Source: Pelagihabitans sp965238025
GTDB lineage: Bacteria > Bacteroidota > Bacteroidia > Flavobacteriales > Flavobacteriaceae
Direction: 5' to 3'
Assembly: GCA_965238025.1 (NCBI GenBank)
Contig: OZ250162.1
Span: 3,038,001-3,102,000 of the forward strand
DNA: 64,000 nt
Shown here in pieces: positions 60,256 through 64,000 of the stretch; position 1 is the stretch's first letter, and each line of letters begins with the position of its first letter. Both the position numbers and the translations under genes were made by a program. A model generated the notes under the pieces. It saw only the letters and a list, made by a program, of their open reading frames with translations, was not told the origin of the DNA and did not search any database.

Positions 60256-60879
60256 ATGAAAATAGATTTCAAAAAAAGCAGAGATGGATTAGTACCGGCC
60301 ATCATCCAAGATGCCCAAACCAAAAATGTCCTGATGTTGGGCTATATGAACCAGAAAGCTTTCGACAAGACCCAGGAGACAAAAAAAGTGACTTTCTTTA
60401 GTAGGTCTAAACAAAGACTGTGGACAAAAGGGGAGGAGAGCGGAAATTTCCTAAACCTAGTTGACATTAAGAATGATTGCGATAATGATACACTTTTAAT
60501 AACTGTCAACCCCGAAGGACCTACATGTCATACAGGTAGTGATACCTGCTGGAATGAAGAAAACACAGCTAATTTTGGATTTTTATCCCAATTGGAAACC
60601 GTTATTAAAAGCCGTAAGGACCAGGCTTCAATAGACCCTGACCTGCGTAAGGGAGCTGAAAAAAGCTATGTGGTATCTTTATTCGACAAAGGTATCAACA
60701 AGATTGCCCAAAAGGTAGGCGAAGAGGCTGTTGAAACCGTTATCGAGGCAAAAGATGACAATGATGAGCTCTTTTTATATGAAAGCGCAGATTTGTTATT
60801 CCATTATTTGATATTGCTTCAAGCAAAGGGGTTTACATTAAAGGACATCGAGACCGAACTTAGGAATAGGCACAAATAA
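60256..60879 (+). CDS. hisIE: Bifunctional phosphoribosyl-AMP cyclohydrolase / phosphoribosyl-ATP pyrophosphatase
   Basis: A fusion of HisI (about residues 1-105) and HisE (about 110-207). The cyclohydrolase part has MLGYMNQKAFDKTQETKKV, FFSRSKQRLWTKGEESGNFL and DCDNDTLLI, with the zinc cysteines in PTCHTGSDTCW. The pyrophosphatase part has SYVVSLFDKGINKIAQKVGEEAVETVIEAKD and ESADLLFHYLILL. The frame has an earlier ATG at 60244 that touches the end of the repeat; the ATG at 60256 (MKIDFKKSRDGL) fits the family better and is used here. It is the last gene of the operon. Confidence 0.93.
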   Translation: MKIDFKKSRDGLVPAIIQDAQTKNVLMLGYMNQKAFDKTQETKKVTFFSRSKQRLWTKGEESGNFLNLVDIKNDCDNDTLLITVNPEGPTCHTGSDTCWNEENTANFGFLSQLETVIKSRKDQASIDPDLRKGAEKSYVVSLFDKGINKIAQKVGEEAVETVIEAKDDNDELFLYESADLLFHYLILLQAKGFTLKDIETELRNRHK

Positions 60880-60886
60880 TGAAGCA

Positions 60887-61609
60887 CTAGTTCTGATTTC
60901 GAATTTCTGAGGCTCCAGAAAGTTCTTTGTGTATTATGCTTGCAGAACCCTTGTAGTTTAAGACACTCGCTCCCGAAGCTTCAATATCGATCGACTCGTT
61001 TACGGTACAAAAGGCTTCGCTAGCACCAGAAAGTTCAATGTTCAGTTTGTTCACTGAAAGGTCATAGCCCCCAACATTGCTACTTCCGGATAAATCTGCG
61101 TACATGTTTGCTATGTTTCCATAAATAGCTGCGCCAGACGCCCCACTCATTTCTAGGTTTAAGCGATCTGCATTGATTTCGCCTGAAAAATCAGAGGCTC
61201 CGGAAATTTCTATTTTTGCATTTTGAGTGTTCCATTCGTTTTCCAAAGTTAAATTTGTTGCACCGTTAATATCGAATTTTGAGATATCCTTGGTGACTAT
61301 GAAAGCATTTAAAGTAGCATTACCACGGATATTGGTAAACTGCTTAAGTCTAATGATCAATATACTGCCCTCTTTTTTAACAATGATTTTGTCATGTAAG
61401 TTTTCATTCGCTTCTATGCGGATACTTTCTTCGGTATCTGAAAAAGTAACATAGGCGTTAAAAGCACTTGAAACTTTTAGGGTCGAATAATTAGGAATCG
61501 TGTAGCTCAAAGAATGTACTTCGTCTGAGGCGCGAATGGTCTCATGATCACAGGAAGTTAAAAACCCAAAAGTCAGTATGCATATGATCGCTATTGATTT
61601 CGTTTTCAT
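60887..61609 (-). CDS. Head GIN (DUF2807) domain lipoprotein
   Basis: A 240-residue protein. The frame is open to 61705, but the Met at 61607-61609 gives a lipoprotein signal MKTKSIAIICILTFGFLTSC with the Cys at residue 20. The mature protein is a beta-helix of the DUF2807/head-GIN type with repeated SGAS turns (ISGASDFSG, MSGASGAAI, LSGSSNVGG, LSGASEAF, ASGASVLN, LSGASEIR). Such proteins sit on the envelope of Bacteroidota with unknown function. It converges on hisIE with 7 nt between stops and follows a 62-codon frame and an outer-membrane protein gene. Confidence 0.86.
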   Translation of the reverse strand: MKTKSIAIICILTFGFLTSCDHETIRASDEVHSLSYTIPNYSTLKVSSAFNAYVTFSDTEESIRIEANENLHDKIIVKKEGSILIIRLKQFTNIRGNATLNAFIVTKDISKFDINGATNLTLENEWNTQNAKIEISGASDFSGEINADRLNLEMSGASGAAIYGNIANMYADLSGSSNVGGYDLSVNKLNIELSGASEAFCTVNESIDIEASGASVLNYKGSASIIHKELSGASEIRNQN

Positions 61610-61640
61610 TTTAATGTAGTTTTTAATTACTGTTTTTAAG

Positions 61641-61829
61641 TTAAGCCCTTTCGCTACTTGGGAGGCGGTCTTGTAGAAAATCAGTTGGAAACCATTCCGC
61701 AACATTTGTATTTACAAAGGGTGTGTCTTGTGTATTTACTTTCAAGACGGATTGCTCAGCGCCACTAAAGACGGGTGAGGTTCCTATTGCAGCATAAAAT
61801 CGTTTTGCACTGTTTGCTTTATTGTCCAT
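61641..61829 (-). CDS. Possible small gene overlapping the outer-membrane protein stop
   Basis: A 62-codon frame starting with ATG inside the last codons of the upstream gene (overlap 11 nt; MDNKANSAKRFYAAIGTSP). It has no signal peptide, membrane segment or recognised family. Its position, filling most of the gap before the DUF2807 gene on the same strand and overlapping the previous stop, favours a real translated frame, but composition alone does not prove it. Confidence 0.4.
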   Translation of the reverse strand: MDNKANSAKRFYAAIGTSPVFSGAEQSVLKVNTQDTPFVNTNVAEWFPTDFLQDRLPSSERA

Positions 61830-62490
61830 CTTGAATCTTCTTTTTATATCGGTTTCTACCTAAATTAAAAACACCTACTTTAACCCCAATGCCACCGGAG
61901 AATCCGTTTATACGATCTATAGGACCATTGGTCAAGTTTGTTTTACTGGAGAATCGATATTTAACACCTGCCTCCAATTGCAGATATCTTGAGATGTTGA
62001 AAAGTAAACTCACTCCCGGTTCGGCAACAAAAACCACATCAATATCATGTTCATCGAATTCTTCATCAAAATCATCATCGGTAAAGTTGTCATCTATATA
62101 GCCAACGACCCCTGCGCCTATTAAAAGGGGAAAGGAAAGATTCACCCTGGATTTACTAAAAAATATGGGTTCCAAATGCAGACCACCATATCCCCCGATC
62201 AGGTCTTCGTTTCTTGAAAGTGCAGTGTTAAAAACATCCTGTTCAGAATAAAGGAAGTTTCCTTCAAACCCCACCTCAAATTGCTGGTTGGCAACATAGG
62301 CTATTTTCAGGCCTCCAGTATAGGTGTCTTGCCCGTCAATCTCCCCAAATCGCCCATTTAAACCCAGATATACACCGTGTACTATATTATTACGATCATT
62401 GAATTCTACATATTCACCTTCTTCCTGTGCAAAACTGAAAAGACTAAATAGGGATAGGAAAAGTAATGTTATTGATTTTTGATTGTTCAT
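61819..62490 (-). CDS. Outer-membrane beta-barrel protein, unknown function
   Basis: A 223-residue exported protein: the signal MNNQKSITLLFLSLFSLFSFA is cleaved near QEEGEY. The rest alternates as in small beta-barrels (GVYLGLNGRFGEIDGQDTYTGGLKIAYVANQQFEVGFEGNFLY and SRYLQLEAGVKYRFSS) with acidic loops (DDNFTDDDFDEEFDEHDID). It ends FNLGRNRYKKKIQDGQ rather than with an aromatic residue, which is unusual for an outer-membrane barrel and leaves some doubt. Probably cotranscribed with the following small frame and the DUF2807 gene. Confidence 0.72.
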   Translation of the reverse strand: MNNQKSITLLFLSLFSLFSFAQEEGEYVEFNDRNNIVHGVYLGLNGRFGEIDGQDTYTGGLKIAYVANQQFEVGFEGNFLYSEQDVFNTALSRNEDLIGGYGGLHLEPIFFSKSRVNLSFPLLIGAGVVGYIDDNFTDDDFDEEFDEHDIDVVFVAEPGVSLLFNISRYLQLEAGVKYRFSSKTNLTNGPIDRINGFSGGIGVKVGVFNLGRNRYKKKIQDGQ

Positions 62491-62633
62491 AGTGTTGTTT
62501 TAATGATTGACTACTTAGATAGACAAATTGTTTTCTGAAAAGTTGCATTTCATTTGTTAAAATTTGAAAACTCCTGATATTTTGGGTTTCTGAAGGTTTT
62601 TTTGATTTCTTACCTTCTAATTGCCATTGATAG

Positions 62634-63719
62634 CTATAGTTCTTTTAGCAACACCACCCCTTTCTTGCCCGAAATAGAAATACGGCCATCACTATTTTTC
62701 CCATAGGTAGCCTTGATCTCTCTCAGCTTTTTGCCCTTATCCAACATTTTAGAGTCGATATTATCAAAAGATTTTGGTAAGCGGACCAGGCCTTGCTCCA
62801 AGGTGGCATCAAACCGATGAGAGAAATCAGTAACGTTTAAACTGATTTCAGAAGACTCTTGCTCAATAGCAATACTGGTATTCGGGTTGATCTTGGCCAC
62901 TCGAAAATCTGCCACTCTCAAGGTCATATCCGCTTCCTCAACCAAATTGTCCACTTCTAATGAGGTGAACTTTAAGTTGCCGAACATGGTATTTACTTCA
63001 GCTATGCCCACATCATCTTTATTGGAATAGATTTCCAATGAGCTAATCGAATTTAAGGCAATGTCGGTACCACTGCTGTTCAGGCGTAGGCTTTTTGAGT
63101 CCTTCATATTCAATTCTCCATTCTTGATATCAATACTGCCATAGTCAATATTTTGTGCCCGTAGCTTGCCATAACGCATATCAATATCGGCTTTGTTCAA
63201 GTCTTCATTGATCCATACGTCGCCATGCTCAATTAGAATTCTCAGCTTTCCTGTCCAATCTTCGATAACGACATCCCCAAAGGTGTTGGTCACTTTTAGC
63301 GCCGCTTTTGCAGGCATATATACCGTATAATCGATCTGTATATTGCTACGATCGTAATCAAACGGATTTGCTTTTTCAAAAAAATCGGCGAACCATCCGC
63401 TGCTCTTTTCTTTGATTACATATCCAAGGGAAACAAACTCGTCAATATCCTGTGCTATAGGTTGTATGCGGTTTAACAAAGCTTCCGCATTCTCTTTTTT
63501 ACGATGGTTGACCGTAATAGTGATCTCAACGGAAACCTCGTCTTTGTCCCAACCATTTAGGCTTATATTTCCATATTTATTTTCCAGATGTAGTTTACCG
63601 GCATCGGTTAGCGCATATGTCTTCGCTATCTTTTTAGATACGTTGCCCTGTGCGGTAGCCGATTGCCCCAGCACCAATACAAGCCCTATCCAGAGTAGCT
63701 TTTTACAAAGTGTATCCAT
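62634..63719 (-). CDS. DUF4097-like exported adhesin-type protein
   Basis: A 361-residue exported protein (start at the Met in MDTLCKKLLWIGLVLVL; the frame opens three codons earlier). A signal peptide ends near SATAQ. The body is a beta-helix-like repeat protein: GKLHLENKYGNISLNGWDKDEV, KVTNTFGDVVIEDWTGKL, and later GDVWINEDLNKADIDMRYGKL. The 'GxVxI' spacing recalls the DUF4097/head-GIN superfamily. Proteins of this type often follow an ECF sigma/anti-sigma pair in Flavobacteriaceae. It overlaps the preceding gene by 17 nt. Confidence 0.75.
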   Translation of the reverse strand: MDTLCKKLLWIGLVLVLGQSATAQGNVSKKIAKTYALTDAGKLHLENKYGNISLNGWDKDEVSVEITITVNHRKKENAEALLNRIQPIAQDIDEFVSLGYVIKEKSSGWFADFFEKANPFDYDRSNIQIDYTVYMPAKAALKVTNTFGDVVIEDWTGKLRILIEHGDVWINEDLNKADIDMRYGKLRAQNIDYGSIDIKNGELNMKDSKSLRLNSSGTDIALNSISSLEIYSNKDDVGIAEVNTMFGNLKFTSLEVDNLVEEADMTLRVADFRVAKINPNTSIAIEQESSEISLNVTDFSHRFDATLEQGLVRLPKSFDNIDSKMLDKGKKLREIKATYGKNSDGRISISGKKGVVLLKEL

Positions 63720-64000
63720 AATCATCATCGCTTAATTTAGAATCGTTTATCTGTTGTAGTAGATTTTCAATCAGTTCAATACGTTGCTTGTAGTTAGAAA
63801 CAATGGCTTCCAAAACCCGCTCATTATCCAGGTTGTTTTGCATTTCTACCCGCAATTGATCGTATTCAGCATCGAGTTCATCCATAAAGGATAAAAACTC
63901 TGTCTTATCGTCTTCCGATAAGTTCGGGTTGTTTTGCACCAACTGCACCTGATATGAAACCAAGCCTTTATAGTGCATATCAATATCTAAGAGTTCCTTG
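63703..64000 (-). CDS. C-terminal part of a helical protein (5' end outside window)
   Basis: The frame stays open past the right end of the window (…KELLDIDMHYKGL at the edge), so only the last part, about 98 codons, is seen. It is a helical, coiled-coil-like segment with LSEDDKTEFLSFMDELDAEYDQL and VLEAIVSNYKQRIELIENLLQQI. This resembles the C-terminal part of flavobacterial anti-sigma/zinc-finger-type regulators that precede adhesin-like genes, but no diagnostic motif is inside the window. It overlaps the next gene by 17 nt. Confidence 0.65.
   Translation of the reverse strand, partial: KELLDIDMHYKGLVSYQVQLVQNNPNLSEDDKTEFLSFMDELDAEYDQLRVEMQNNLDNERVLEAIVSNYKQRIELIENLLQQINDSKLSDDDYGYTL

Overview
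The window is chromosomal, AT-rich DNA from a member of the Bacteroidota, most likely a marine Flavobacteriaceae of the Maribacter/Zobellia type. The evidence is a fused LpxC-FabZ, the type IX secretion regulator PorX, many Bacteroidota-only lipoproteins, STN/carboxypeptidase-regulatory TonB receptors with a FecI/FecR pair, promoter boxes of the form TAnnTTTG, and almost no Shine-Dalgarno sites. Both ends cut a gene. I see no rRNA, tRNA, CRISPR array, prophage or classical insertion sequence.

Layout. 1-3.2 kb: end of a Gfo/Idh/MocA oxidoreductase, a lolD-like/CPBP protease/DUF2400 operon, folE. 3.4-8.8 kb: small membrane proteins, a lipoprotein/TonB receptor/small Cys protein cluster, DUF6787-, DUF6146- and DUF937-like genes. 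8.8-13.7 kb: serA, a broken four-helix-bundle gene, serC, a LuxC-type acyl-CoA reductase, ferredoxin, methyltransferase. 13.8-18.6 kb: TonB receptor, FecR, ECF sigma. 19-25.5 kb: ychF, parE, parC, mscL. 25.6-36.7 kb: sterol desaturase, terC, M14 peptidase, Lrp regulator, DinB, aroB, proline dehydrogenase, alanine dehydrogenase, tsaE, porX. 36.8-44 kb: HD phosphohydrolase, then lpxD, lpxC-fabZ, lpxA, efp, an lpxD paralogue and sucD. 44-50.7 kb: M16 peptidase, fabG, VWA protein, prohibitin. 50.7-60.9 kb: a complete his operon (G, D, C, B, H, A, F, IE) interleaved with three GNAT-like genes and a DinB-like gene. 60.9-64 kb: DUF2807 protein, outer-membrane protein, adhesin-like protein and the end of a further gene, all reading leftwards.

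Most interesting are small mobile-looking units inserted in housekeeping operons. Three copies of a four-helix-bundle (S23/23S-IVS type) gene each sit between imperfect inverted repeats directly after the stop codon of the preceding gene: a full copy before hisF, an internally deleted copy between hisB and hisH, and a copy with an in-frame stop between serC and serA. A second, REP-like family (core GAGCGCAGTCGA) forms a hairpin before hisI and appears inside the hisA coding sequence as an apparently in-frame insertion of about 29 codons. The his operon also has a readable attenuator: a 17-codon leader peptide with three consecutive His codons, a candidate antiterminator pairing and a GC-rich terminator.
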